Source: Thermomonas carbonis
GTDB lineage: Bacteria; Pseudomonadota; Gammaproteobacteria; Xanthomonadales; Xanthomonadaceae
DNA: 64,000 nucleotides
Direction: 5' to 3'
NCBI RefSeq assembly: GCF_014396975.1
Contig: NZ_CP060719.1
Span: 2,204,001 to 2,268,000 of the forward strand
Under the pieces are notes generated by a model. It saw only the letters and a program-made list of their open reading frames with translations, was not told the origin of the DNA and searched no databases. The position numbers were made by a program, and so were the translations under genes. This document shows positions 9,572 through 17,755 of this stretch, piece after piece. The first letter of the stretch is position 1; each line of letters starts with the position of its first letter.

Positions 9572-10079
9572 GCGGGTCTGCCTCGTCGGTGCGGGAATCC
9601 CGACGCGATGCGGCTGCGGCATCGTGCGCCGCGACCACCAGCAACATCGCCAGCAAGGCCACGCTGTATTCGCTGCCGCCGGTGCCGTGTTCTCCGACGA
9701 ACCAGCCGCTGTGGCGATGGATCAACCAGATCCCGGCGGCGACGATCACTGCCAGGCCACTGGCGGCCCAGCGCACACCGCGATTGATGATCAACAGACT
9801 GCCCGCGCCGAGTTCGCAACAGGTGATCGCCAGCACCCAAGCTTGTCCGTGCGGGAATCCCTGCGATTCCATGAACGCGCCGAATTGGGGGATGCTGCCA
9901 TTGACGAAACGCATGGACGCATGCGCCATGAACAGCAGGGCGGTGACGATGCGCAGCACGCGCAGCGCATCGTGCAAGGAGCACCATGGAAAGGGTTGCA
10001 ACCGGACGCCGGCAAAAAGAACGCCGCGGGTGGATTCCTTCCGGCCGCGCGGCGCAAGGGGAATGTTCGGTGCTTCCAT
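9564..10079 (-). CDS. DoxX family membrane protein
   Basis: Paralogue-like neighbour of the next DoxX gene, sharing the order of helices and motifs such as SGWFVGEHGTGGSEYSVALLAM (compare EGWFVVGAGRNGMEYSVLLI), so a tandem duplication is likely. The conserved domain begins about 35 residues in, at SLHDALRVLRIVTALLFMAHA. I chose the ATG giving 171 residues, but no good ribosome site precedes it, so the start is uncertain. The gene is divergent from the LytS-type kinase across a 169-base gap. Confidence 0.7.
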   Translation of the reverse strand: MEAPNIPLAPRGRKESTRGVLFAGVRLQPFPWCSLHDALRVLRIVTALLFMAHASMRFVNGSIPQFGAFMESQGFPHGQAWVLAITCCELGAGSLLIINRGVRWAASGLAVIVAAGIWLIHRHSGWFVGEHGTGGSEYSVALLAMLLVVAAHDAAAASRRDSRTDEADPHG

Positions 10080-10248
10080 GCGTGCGGTGCCTACTACGTT
10101 CCAGGGGTGCCAGTCGGTGTCGAAGCGGCAGCCCACCCTGTCCTGACTCCGCTGCATCGGCAAGCAACGTGGGACGAAGTGCACCGATGCGGTGGCGAAC
10201 GCGACCCGCCGCGTTGCGGCTGGCAAGGGGCGGGCGTAGCGTTGCCAC

Positions 10249-11406
10249 ATGGAACCCGCCGGACACGCTCGTTGGTTGCCGCTGCCGCAGCGTTCGTGGT
10301 GGACGCTGTGGCTGTCTGCCTTGGTCGGTTGGACGGCCTACGGATTGCTCTACGCGCACCAGGTGATGTCGATGGCCGCGGACATGGGCAAGGAGTACGC
10401 CTGGGCCGATGTCTTGCGTACCAGCCTGGTCGGGATGTGGGGTTGGGTGCCGCTCACGGTGGCGCTGTTCTGGCTGGTGTCTCGCGTGCCGATCCGCCGC
10501 GGCAACGTGGCGCGTGCCTGCAGCATCCTGATGCTGGCTGCGTTGGTGATGGTCGTGGTGCGGGCGGTGTTCATCCACACGCTGGATCCGTGGGTCGGCT
10601 GGTACGAGAGCCCGCCGGATTTCTGGGCCGACGTGATGCCGACCAGTCTCTACAGCAACGTGCTGATCAGCTGGATCATGATCGGCGTCGCGCATGCGCT
10701 GCTGTTCTCCGACGAGGCACGTGCGCAGGAGCGGCGCGCGGCGGAGCTGCAGGGCTTGCTGGCGCAGGCGCGCCTGGATGCTATTGCGGCGCAACTGAAT
10801 CCGCACTTCCTGTTCAACGCGCTGAACTCGATCGCAGAACTGGTCCACCACGACGCCGCGCGCGCCGACCGCATGCTGGTCGGCCTGTCCGCGCTGCTGC
10901 GCCGCAGCCTGGAAAGCTCGCGCCTGCAGTGGGTCGGCCTGCGCGAGGAGCTGGCATTGCTCGCGCAATACCTCGAGATCGAGAAGGTGCGCCTGGGCGA
11001 GCGCATGCAGGTGCATTGGCGCGTCGCCGAGGACTGCCTGGATGAGGCGGTGCCGCCGCAATTGTTGCAGCCGTTGGTGGAGAACGCGGTGGTGCATGCG
11101 ATCGCGCGGCGGATCCGCCCCGGCAACGTGCGCATCGGTGCCGGCCTGGTCGCCGGTGCGTTGTGGCTCGAAGTCGAGGATGACGGCGCGGAAGGCCTGC
11201 CCGATATCGAGGGGCACGGCATCGGCCTCGCCAACACGCGCGCGCGCCTGCAGGCGCTGTATGGCGACGATGCCGCGCTGTCGATCGAAACCACCGACGC
11301 TGGCGGCACCCGCGTCAGCCTGCGCCTGCCACGGCGCGGTGCGGTTGTTGCCGCGCGCGACGAAAACATGCGCGACATCGTCTTCGATGAGGTGCTTGCG
11401 CGATGA
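10249..11406 (+). CDS. LytS/YehU-type sensor histidine kinase
   Basis: A 385-residue membrane kinase. Four hydrophobic segments occupy roughly residues 18-150, followed by a short coiled-coil-like linker and the His_kinase domain with NPHFLFNALNSI (phosphoacceptor His186), the N-box QPLVENAVVHA and the glycine box GHGIGLANTRARL. It resembles AlgZ/FimS of Pseudomonas in organisation. Its stop overlaps the ATG of the response regulator by four bases, so the two form one system. The signal is unknown; there is no recognisable extracellular sensor domain. Confidence 0.9.
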   Translation: MEPAGHARWLPLPQRSWWTLWLSALVGWTAYGLLYAHQVMSMAADMGKEYAWADVLRTSLVGMWGWVPLTVALFWLVSRVPIRRGNVARACSILMLAALVMVVVRAVFIHTLDPWVGWYESPPDFWADVMPTSLYSNVLISWIMIGVAHALLFSDEARAQERRAAELQGLLAQARLDAIAAQLNPHFLFNALNSIAELVHHDAARADRMLVGLSALLRRSLESSRLQWVGLREELALLAQYLEIEKVRLGERMQVHWRVAEDCLDEAVPPQLLQPLVENAVVHAIARRIRPGNVRIGAGLVAGALWLEVEDDGAEGLPDIEGHGIGLANTRARLQALYGDDAALSIETTDAGGTRVSLRLPRRGAVVAARDENMRDIVFDEVLAR

Positions 11407-12164
11407 GCACGATCCGGGTGGTGATCGCCGATGATGAGCCGCTGGCGCGCCTGCGTTTGCGCAGGTTGCTGGGGGCGATTGCGGGCATCGAGATCGTTGC
11501 CGAATGCGCCAGCGGCATCGAGTTGATGCAACTGCTGCCGGACTGTCCCTGCGACCTGCTGTTCCTCGACATCCAGATGCCGGGTGCCGACGGCTTCCAG
11601 GCGCTGGAGCACGTGGTTGCGCGGCCGCGCGCGGTGGTCTTCGTCACCGCCTACGCCGAGCACGCGGTGCGTGCCTTCGATGTGCAGGCGGTCGACTACC
11701 TGCTCAAGCCGATCTCCGCCGAGCGCCTGCTGCAGGCGGTGGAGCGTGCGCAACGCGCGCTGGCCAACGATGCGCCGCTGGCCGCGCCACCGACGATCCC
11801 GCGGCGATTGGCGCTGCCGATCGGTCGGCGCATGCAGATGGTCGAACTCGACGAACTTGACTGCGCGATGGCGCAGGCCAACTACGTCGAGCTGAAAGTC
11901 GGCGCGCGCAGCTTCGTGTTGCGGGAAACCTTGCAGGGCTTCCAGGCCCGACTCGATCCGTCGCGGTTCCTGCGCATCCACCGCTCGACGATCGTGCGCA
12001 TCGATGCGATCCGCGAGGTCGAGCCGCTGGCTTCCGGGCGCTACCGGATCGCCCTGCACAGCGGCTTGCGCGTGGTGTCCGGGCGCAGCCATCGCGAGCT
12101 GGTGCGCGAGGCGCTCGGCCTGCGCGAGGCCGAATCGTCGCCGGCGGGACAGGCGCGCGCCTGA
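11403..12164 (+). CDS. LytTR-type response regulator (AlgR-like)
   Basis: A 253-residue regulator: receiver domain at residues 1-118, with the phosphoacceptor Asp56 in FLDIQMPGADGF and lysine motif YLLKP, then a LytTR DNA-binding domain from about 140 to 240 containing FLRIHRSTIVR and SGRSHRELV. The LytTR fold binds DNA through a beta-sheet. It is translationally coupled to the preceding kinase. Targets cannot be told from the window; the divergent DoxX pair is a candidate by position only. Confidence 0.93.
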   Translation: MSTIRVVIADDEPLARLRLRRLLGAIAGIEIVAECASGIELMQLLPDCPCDLLFLDIQMPGADGFQALEHVVARPRAVVFVTAYAEHAVRAFDVQAVDYLLKPISAERLLQAVERAQRALANDAPLAAPPTIPRRLALPIGRRMQMVELDELDCAMAQANYVELKVGARSFVLRETLQGFQARLDPSRFLRIHRSTIVRIDAIREVEPLASGRYRIALHSGLRVVSGRSHRELVREALGLREAESSPAGQARA

Positions 12165-12228
12165 ACCCTGCACGCGCGGGCCAGCGCGGCTGCGGTACGC
12201 TCGGGGGCAGGCCATCCGGGAGTTCGAC

Positions 12229-13602
12229 ATGCGTGTGCTTTTCCACGGCGCGGCCGGCGCGGTCACCGGTTCCATGCACCTGGTCGAAGCGGGCGGGAAA
12301 CGCGTCCTGCTGGATTGCGGCCTGTGCCAGGGCAGCGCGGAGATGGAGGCGAGCAACGCCGATCCGTTTCCGTTCGATATCGCGACGATCGATGCGCTGG
12401 TGATCAGCCATGCGCACATCGACCACATCGGCAGGGTGCCGCTGCTGGTGAAGCGAGGCTTCCGCGGACCGATCTTCGCGCAGCAGGCGACCGCCGAACT
12501 GATGCCGATCATGCTGCTGGATTCGGCGTCGCTGGCCGAAAGCGATGCCGAGCGCTTCAATCGCCGGCGTGCGCATGGCGAGCCGGAACGCCAGCCGCTG
12601 TACACCAAGGATGACGTGGCCGACGCGATGGCCCAGGTCCGGCCACTGGCGTACGACACCCGCGACACCATCCTCGATGGCATCGACATCGCCTTCCGCG
12701 ATGCCGGGCACATCCTGGGCTCGAGCATCGTCGAGCTGTGGGCGGACGGCAAGAAGCTGGTGTTCTCCGGCGACCTCGGCCCCACCGGTACGCCCATCCT
12801 GCGCGATCCGACCGCGATCCAGCAGGCGGACCTCGTCCTGATGGAATCGACTTACGGCGATCGCAACCACAGGGATCGCGCCGAAACCATCGTCGAACTC
12901 GGACGCATCCTCGACGAGGCCTGGCGCGACGGCGGCAACGTGCTGATCCCCGCGTTCGCGGTCGGCCGTTCGCAGGAACTGCTGTACTGGTTCGCCAAGT
13001 ACTGGGACGAATGGCAGATGTCGCGCTGGCAGGTGTTCCTGGACAGCCCGATGGCAGGCAAGGTGGTGCAGGTCTATGGTCGCCACCACGACCTGTTCGA
13101 TGAGGACGCGAAAGCCGTCTGGCGCGATGCGCCGAATCCGTTCAAGTTGCCCAACCTGCACGTCACCGCCGGCGCCGACGAATCGATGGCGATCAACCGC
13201 ATCCAGCGCGGCGCGATCATCATCGCCGGCAGCGGCATGGCCAATGGCGGACGCATCCTCCACCACCTCAGGCAGAACATCGGCCGGCGCGAGGCGCACG
13301 TCGTGTTCGTCGGCTACCAGGGCGTGGGCACCATCGGCCGGCGGCTGGTGGATGGCGCGAAGTGGATCCGCATCCACGGCCGCGACTATCGGGTCAACGC
13401 GAGCATGCACACGGTCGGCGGTCTGTCGGCGCATGCCGACCAGCGCGGCCTGCTGGACTGGTTCGGTCATTTCGATCCGAAGCCGCAGCTCGCGCTGGTG
13501 CACGGCGAGGACAAGGCGCGCGAAGCGCTGGCCGGCGAGATCGGCGAGCGCGACGGCATCGAGGTCGTGCTGGTGCGGCCGGGCATGTCCCTCGACGCCT
13601 GA
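12229..13602 (+). CDS. metallo-beta-lactamase/beta-CASP RNA-processing protein
   Basis: A 457-residue RNase J/CPSF73-related hydrolase. The N-terminal metallo-beta-lactamase domain carries HAHIDH at residues 61-66 and FSGDLGPTGTP; a beta-CASP insert follows (residues about 210-380), and the C-terminal RMMBL-type segment includes HTVGGLSAHADQRGLLDWF. These are the signatures of nucleases acting on RNA, and TTHA0252-type proteins are the nearest style. Start chosen at MRVLFHGAAG with GGGAG upstream. The stop overlaps the next gene's ATG by one base (TGATG). Nuclease activity is inferred from motifs only. Confidence 0.88.
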   Translation: MRVLFHGAAGAVTGSMHLVEAGGKRVLLDCGLCQGSAEMEASNADPFPFDIATIDALVISHAHIDHIGRVPLLVKRGFRGPIFAQQATAELMPIMLLDSASLAESDAERFNRRRAHGEPERQPLYTKDDVADAMAQVRPLAYDTRDTILDGIDIAFRDAGHILGSSIVELWADGKKLVFSGDLGPTGTPILRDPTAIQQADLVLMESTYGDRNHRDRAETIVELGRILDEAWRDGGNVLIPAFAVGRSQELLYWFAKYWDEWQMSRWQVFLDSPMAGKVVQVYGRHHDLFDEDAKAVWRDAPNPFKLPNLHVTAGADESMAINRIQRGAIIIAGSGMANGGRILHHLRQNIGRREAHVVFVGYQGVGTIGRRLVDGAKWIRIHGRDYRVNASMHTVGGLSAHADQRGLLDWFGHFDPKPQLALVHGEDKAREALAGEIGERDGIEVVLVRPGMSLDA

Positions 13603-14339
13603 TGTTCGGGTTCGGGCGCAGCGCGACGTTCCTGTTGCTCGCGTTGCTGGCGGAAATTGCAGGGACGGTCGGAGGCTTCGGCTCCTCGGTGTTCTTCGTC
13701 CCGGTGGCGAACTTTTATTTCGATTTCCATTCGGTGCTCGGCATCACCGCGCTGTTCCACCTGTCCAGCAACCTCAGCAAGCTCGGGCTGTTCCGTGGCG
13801 GCATCGACCGCGGGTTGCTGCTTCGGTTGGGCGTGCCGTCGGTCGCGTTCTCGGTGCTTGGCGGCATGGCCAGTGCCTGGGTGCTGACGCAGTGGCTTGA
13901 GGCCACCCTGGCGGTGTTCCTGCTTGGCTTGAGCGCCTGGATGCTGCTCAGGCCGCGTTGGCGGCTGGCGGCCACCACGCGTAGCGCAGTGCTCGGAGGC
14001 GCACTGTCCGGTGGCATGGCTGGCCTGGTCGGCACCGGCGGCGCCGTGCGTGGTGTGACGCTGGCGGCATTCGACCTGCGCAAGGACGTGTTCATCGCCA
14101 CCTCGGCGGCGATCGACATGGGCATCGACCTCGGTCGCACCGTTGTCTACGCTCGCAACGGCTACATCCATGGCCACGATCTGGTCTGGATCCCGCTGCT
14201 GGCGGTGGTCGCGATCGCCGGCACCTGGCTCGGCAAGCGCATCCTGGCGCGGATGCCGCAGGCGATGTTCCGCCGCGCCGCGCTGGTGATGGTGTTCGGG
14301 ATCGGCCTGGTGACCCTGTACCAGGCGTTGCGCGCATGA
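13602..14339 (+). CDS. TauE/SafE family permease (TSUP)
   Basis: A 245-residue protein with about eight membrane helices arranged as two repeats, characteristic of the sulfite-exporter TauE/SafE family (formerly DUF81), which moves sulfur- or carbon-containing anions across the inner membrane. Visible family segments are AEIAGTVGGFGSSVFFVP in the first half and GGMAGLVGTGGAVRG in the second, the two glycine-rich repeats. It begins one base into the stop of the beta-CASP gene and is probably co-transcribed. The substrate is not predictable. Confidence 0.85.
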   Translation: MFGFGRSATFLLLALLAEIAGTVGGFGSSVFFVPVANFYFDFHSVLGITALFHLSSNLSKLGLFRGGIDRGLLLRLGVPSVAFSVLGGMASAWVLTQWLEATLAVFLLGLSAWMLLRPRWRLAATTRSAVLGGALSGGMAGLVGTGGAVRGVTLAAFDLRKDVFIATSAAIDMGIDLGRTVVYARNGYIHGHDLVWIPLLAVVAIAGTWLGKRILARMPQAMFRRAALVMVFGIGLVTLYQALRA

Positions 14340-14355
14340 TCGATGAGGAGGCTCC

Positions 14356-14775
14356 ATGAGTGAATTGAAGACGCGACCGACGACCGCATCGGTGTCCGAA
14401 TTCCTGGCGTTGCAGCCGGATCAGCGCCGTGCGGATTGCGAAGCAGTGTTGGCGATGATGGAAGCAGCCACCGGCGAGCAGGCCGAGATGTGGGGCGCGG
14501 CCATCGTCGGCTTCGGTCGCTATGCGTACAGCGGCAGTTCGAAGAAGGTCATGGAATGGCCGATCGTCGGGTTCTCGCCGCGCAAGACCGACCTGACGCT
14601 GTACCTAATGCCGGGCTTCGAAGGCCGTGCCGAATTGATGGCCAGGCTGGGCAAGCACAAGACCGGCAAGAGTTGCCTGTACCTGAAGAAGCTAGCCGAC
14701 GTCGATGCGGGCGTGCTTCGGGAACTGATCGATTGTTCGGTGCAGGGCATGGAGCCGCAACGCGTCCGTCGCTGA
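14356..14775 (+). CDS. DUF1801 domain protein
   Basis: A 139-residue soluble protein covering nearly the whole DUF1801 fold (YdhG/CyaY-like alpha/beta sandwich). Typical features are EMWGAAIVGFGRYAY, FSPRKTDLTLYL and the lysine-rich GKHKTGKSCLYLKKLADVD. A strong AGGAGG ribosome site lies six bases before the ATG. The family has no firm biochemical function. It may be the last gene of the beta-CASP/TauE unit (16-base gap). Confidence 0.88.
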   Translation: MSELKTRPTTASVSEFLALQPDQRRADCEAVLAMMEAATGEQAEMWGAAIVGFGRYAYSGSSKKVMEWPIVGFSPRKTDLTLYLMPGFEGRAELMARLGKHKTGKSCLYLKKLADVDAGVLRELIDCSVQGMEPQRVRR

Positions 14776-14806
14776 GGCCCAGGCAACCGGTCGTGCCGTC
14801 GCGCCC

Positions 14807-15154
14807 TCAGCGCCGCTTGCCGACGACCAGCGAGGACAGCAGCAACAGGCCGCCGACCAGGCCGACGTTCTTCATGAAGTGCAGCAGTTGCGTGGCTTGC
14901 GCGTTGCCTTGCAAGGTCCAGAAGCGATGCGAGAGCACGGCATCCACCACCATCAACAACGCGCCAAGCAGTGCCATCGTCCGCAGGCGCCAGCCGGCGA
15001 CCATGGCGATGCCGAGCAGCAGTTCGCCGGCACTGAAGGCGAGCGTGGCATTCGCGGTCGGCACGCCCTGCAATGCATGCCACAGGCGGTAGCCGCCCAT
15101 CACGATGAACACGCTGGCCAATAGCCAGCTGGCGATGCGGATCTCGGGCTTCAT
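14807..15154 (-). CDS. DoxX-like small membrane protein
   Basis: A 115-residue protein with four hydrophobic helices (for example IASWLLASVFIVMGGYRLWHAL and MALLGALLMVVDAVL), in the DoxX/SURF4-like style. It is convergent with the DUF1801 gene. Unlike the tandem DoxX pair near 9.5 kb it stands alone. Function unknown. Confidence 0.75.
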   Translation of the reverse strand: MKPEIRIASWLLASVFIVMGGYRLWHALQGVPTANATLAFSAGELLLGIAMVAGWRLRTMALLGALLMVVDAVLSHRFWTLQGNAQATQLLHFMKNVGLVGGLLLLSSLVVGKRR

Positions 15155-15478
15155 GGCGATGCCGGTTGCGATGGAGGAGGCGAGCGTCGCATGGTCGCGT
15201 ACGACGGGGAAGGGTTTACCTCGTGAACAGCGAATTCAGGATCGACGGGCACCGCGCCGGGGTTTGGCGTATGATCCGCCTCGTTCTGCGCACGGCTGAT
15301 CGTTTTCCCGGTCACGCCTGCCGCCTCGGCGGCCTGCTTCTTCCACACGCCTTTCGTCGCGCAGACACGGCACCGGATCACCGGCGTCGTGCCATCGTCG
15401 ACTCGCAGCGCGGTTCCAGGGAAACGCTCGGGTTCGTCCACGCCATCGCGTGGGCTTTTCTACACCGGAGCATTACCA
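15155..15478 (+). promoter_or_regulatory. structured leader upstream of rhlE
   Basis: No protein gene is recognised in these 324 bases. A TATGAT hexamer at 15270-15275 is a possible -10 element without a clear -35 partner. Just before the rhlE ribosome site (GGAG at 15466-15469) there is a hairpin, CCACGC-CATC-GCGTGG at 15438-15453, followed by GCTTTT, which looks like a weak intrinsic terminator or attenuator. A second GC-rich inverted pair (GGCACCGG and GGCGTCGTGCC) lies about 65 bases further up. This suggests a long 5' untranslated region controlling the helicase; inference only. Confidence 0.4.
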
Positions 15479-16798
15479 ATGACGTTTGAATCCCTCGGGC
15501 TTGCGCCCGCGTTGCTGCGCGCGCTCGCCGACAACGACTACACCACCCCGACCCCGATCCAGGCCCAGGCGATCCCGCTGGTGCTGTCCGGCCGCGACGT
15601 GCTGGGCGGTGCCCAGACCGGTACCGGCAAGACCGCGGCGTTCGCGCTGCCGGTGCTGAATCGCCTGTCCAAGGAAACCCCGCCGGCCGGCCCGCGCAAG
15701 CCGCGCGCGCTGGTGCTGGTGCCGACCCGCGAGCTGGCGGTGCAGGTCGCCGACAGCTTCAAGACCTACGGCCGTCACCTCAAGCTCAACGTGACCACGC
15801 TGTTCGGCGGCGTCGGCATGCAGCCGCAGATCGAGCAACTGCGCCGTGGCGTGGATGTGCTGGTGGCTTGCCCGGGTCGCCTGATCGACCATCTGGACCG
15901 CGGCAGCGTGAAGCTGGATGCGGTCGAAGTGCTGATCCTGGACGAAGCCGACCGCATGCTTGACATGGGCTTCCTGCCGGCGATCAAGCGCGTTCTCAAC
16001 CGCCTGCCGAAGCAGCGCCAGACGCTGCTGTTCTCGGCCACGTTCGAGGCGCAGATCAAGCAGCTCGCGCTCGAGTTCATGAACAATCCGGAACAGGTGC
16101 AGGTGGCGGCGCAGAACACCATCGCCCAGACCATCACCCATACCGCGCATCCGGTCGACGGCTCGCGCAAGCGCGACCTGCTCATCCAGATCCTGTCGCA
16201 GCGCCACACCGACCAGGTGCTGGTGTTCGGCAAGACCAAGCATGGTTGCAACCGCCTGGCCGAACAGCTGGAAGAAGCCGGCCTGCCGACCGTCGCGATC
16301 CACGGCAACAAGAGCCAGGCCGCGCGCCAGAAAGCCCTCAAGGACTTCAAGTCCGGCAAGGCGCGGATCCTGGTGGCGACCGATGTCGCCGCCCGCGGTC
16401 TCGACATTCCCGATCTGCCGCTGGTGATCAACCACGATCTGCCGATGGTCGCCGAGGACTACGTGCACCGCATCGGCCGCACCGGCCGCAATGGCGCAGC
16501 GGGCCAGGCGCTGTCGCTGGTGTCGCCGGAAGAAGGTGGCCTGCTGCGGCAGATCCAGCGTCTGCTGAAGGTCGACCTGCAGATGGACGTGGTACCGGGC
16601 TTCGCGCCGAGCAAGCCGATCCGCCTCGATACGCCGATCCCGAAGAACGGCGGTGGTGGTGGCCAGCGTCCGCCGGGTCGTCCCGCAGCGCGTCCGCACG
16701 GCCGCCCGGCCGCGCGTCCGACCACGCATGCGGGCCCGAAGCAGCATCGTGCGGCCGGCCAGGGCGCGTATGCCGGCAAGCGCGGTTCGCGCGCGTAA
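15479..16798 (+). CDS. rhlE: DEAD-box ATP-dependent RNA helicase RhlE
   Basis: A 439-residue RNA helicase that unwinds RNA duplexes during ribosome assembly and mRNA decay. The Q-motif region starts at FESLGLAPALLRAL; Walker A is AQTGTGKTAAFAL (about 42-54), then PTRELAVQV, the DEAD box LILDEADRMLDMGF, SATF, and in the second domain VFGKTKHGCNRLAEQL, ATDVAARGLDIPDL and HRIGRTGRNG. The last 60 residues are a basic Gly/Pro/Arg tail, typical of RhlE proteins and able to bind RNA. GGAG precedes the ATG. A terminator follows. Confidence 0.93.
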   Translation: MTFESLGLAPALLRALADNDYTTPTPIQAQAIPLVLSGRDVLGGAQTGTGKTAAFALPVLNRLSKETPPAGPRKPRALVLVPTRELAVQVADSFKTYGRHLKLNVTTLFGGVGMQPQIEQLRRGVDVLVACPGRLIDHLDRGSVKLDAVEVLILDEADRMLDMGFLPAIKRVLNRLPKQRQTLLFSATFEAQIKQLALEFMNNPEQVQVAAQNTIAQTITHTAHPVDGSRKRDLLIQILSQRHTDQVLVFGKTKHGCNRLAEQLEEAGLPTVAIHGNKSQAARQKALKDFKSGKARILVATDVAARGLDIPDLPLVINHDLPMVAEDYVHRIGRTGRNGAAGQALSLVSPEEGGLLRQIQRLLKVDLQMDVVPGFAPSKPIRLDTPIPKNGGGGGQRPPGRPAARPHGRPAARPTTHAGPKQHRAAGQGAYAGKRGSRA

Positions 16799-16820
16799 GC
16801 GAAGCGACATCGCGATGACG

Positions 16821-16847
16821 AAGGGCCGGCAATGCCGGCCCTTTTGT
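16821..16847 (+). terminator. intrinsic terminator of rhlE
   Basis: Stem AGGGCCGGC/GCCGGCCCT with a short AAT loop, followed by TTTGTTT; 23 bases after the rhlE stop codon. Confidence 0.85.
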
Positions 16848-16871
16848 TTGGGTTGAATCGGCCTTCAAGTC

Positions 16872-16897
16872 GTCATCCCGGCGTTTGCCGGGATGAC
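16872..16897. repeat. palindromic intergenic element GTCATCCCGGC/GCCGGGATGAC
   Basis: A near-perfect inverted repeat with 11-bp arms GTCATCCCGGC and GCCGGGATGAC around a GTTT centre, between two convergent genes. Short palindromes of this wording recur as REP-like elements in many proteobacterial genomes. I see only this one copy in the window. It could also act as a terminator for the minus-strand transporter gene. Confidence 0.5.
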
Positions 16898-16921
16898 GGC
16901 AAGAGCGACGCAGCGTCCGTG

Positions 16922-17716
16922 TCAGTCTTCCGAGGCGTGCTGGCGCAATTGCGCCGCGCGGGTCGCGCCCAGGTAGCGATGGATGCCGGCACGCATCAGG
17001 TACAGCAACGGAATCAACGCAATCGCGGCGAGCATCTTGTAGACGTAGTTGAGCGAGCCGACCGCCAGGAACAGCGAGGTTGGCCACTGCTGCGGGCCCA
17101 GCACGAAGGCGATGTACAGCACCACGAAGCTGTCGACCAGTTGCGAGACCGCGGTGGAGCCGGTGGCACGCAGCCAGGCGTGGCGTTCGCCGGTGCGCGC
17201 GCGGATGCGATGGAAAACCTGCACGTCGATCAACTGGCCGACCAGGAAGGCGACCAGCGAGCCGACGATGATCCACATGCCCTGGCCGAAGATCGCTGCA
17301 TAGGCGGTCTGGTAGTCGGGCACACCCTGGTCCTTGGCCGCACCGACCCACCACGAAGCCGGGGCGAGGTGGATGGCGAGGTAGGCGAATACGAAGCTGT
17401 AGACGATCAGCCCCGCCGCCAGCCAGCTGATCATGCGCACGCCGCGCTTGCCGAAATACTCGTTGACCGTGTCGGTCATGATGAACACGATCGGCCACAA
17501 CAGCGTGCCGGCGGTGAAGTTCAGCGAGCCCGTCTGGCCGAACAGGTTCCATTCCAGCGGCGCGATGCCGAGAGTGTCTTCCAGCGCGAAGATCTTGACC
17601 CCGATGAATTCAGCCAGCACCGCGTTGGCGCAGAAGAATGCGGCCAGCGCGACGAACAGGCGGGTGGCGCGATCATCCAGCAATCGCAGCGGCGAAACGG
17701 TAGTGGTCGTGTCCAT
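16922..17716 (-). CDS. yhhQ: queuosine precursor transporter (YhhQ/VUT family)
   Basis: A 264-residue inner-membrane protein of the DUF165/VUT family. E. coli YhhQ of this family takes up the queuosine precursors preQ0/preQ1 for tRNA modification. Six hydrophobic segments are visible, with family hallmarks NAVLAEFIGVKIF, FTAGTLLWPIVFIMTDTVNEYFGKRG and GSTAVSQLVDSFVVLYIAF. The acidic/charged pair DTVNEYFGK lies between helices. It stands alone, convergent with rhlE. No queuosine biosynthesis gene is nearby, which fits a salvage role but does not prove it. Confidence 0.9.
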   Translation of the reverse strand: MDTTTTVSPLRLLDDRATRLFVALAAFFCANAVLAEFIGVKIFALEDTLGIAPLEWNLFGQTGSLNFTAGTLLWPIVFIMTDTVNEYFGKRGVRMISWLAAGLIVYSFVFAYLAIHLAPASWWVGAAKDQGVPDYQTAYAAIFGQGMWIIVGSLVAFLVGQLIDVQVFHRIRARTGERHAWLRATGSTAVSQLVDSFVVLYIAFVLGPQQWPTSLFLAVGSLNYVYKMLAAIALIPLLYLMRAGIHRYLGATRAAQLRQHASED

Positions 17717-17755
17717 CCGCCGAGTGTACGGTGACTCGGCCGGCCGTCGCGCCGC

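Noticed and set aside
9508..12797. Long minus-strand open frames across the LytS/LytTR genes
   Set aside because: Repetitive Arg/His/Gln-rich text typical of antisense frames; the plus-strand pair is well supported.
15151..15441. Minus-strand 96-codon frame upstream of rhlE
   Set aside because: Pro/Ser-rich, without family resemblance; the region reads better as an untranslated leader.
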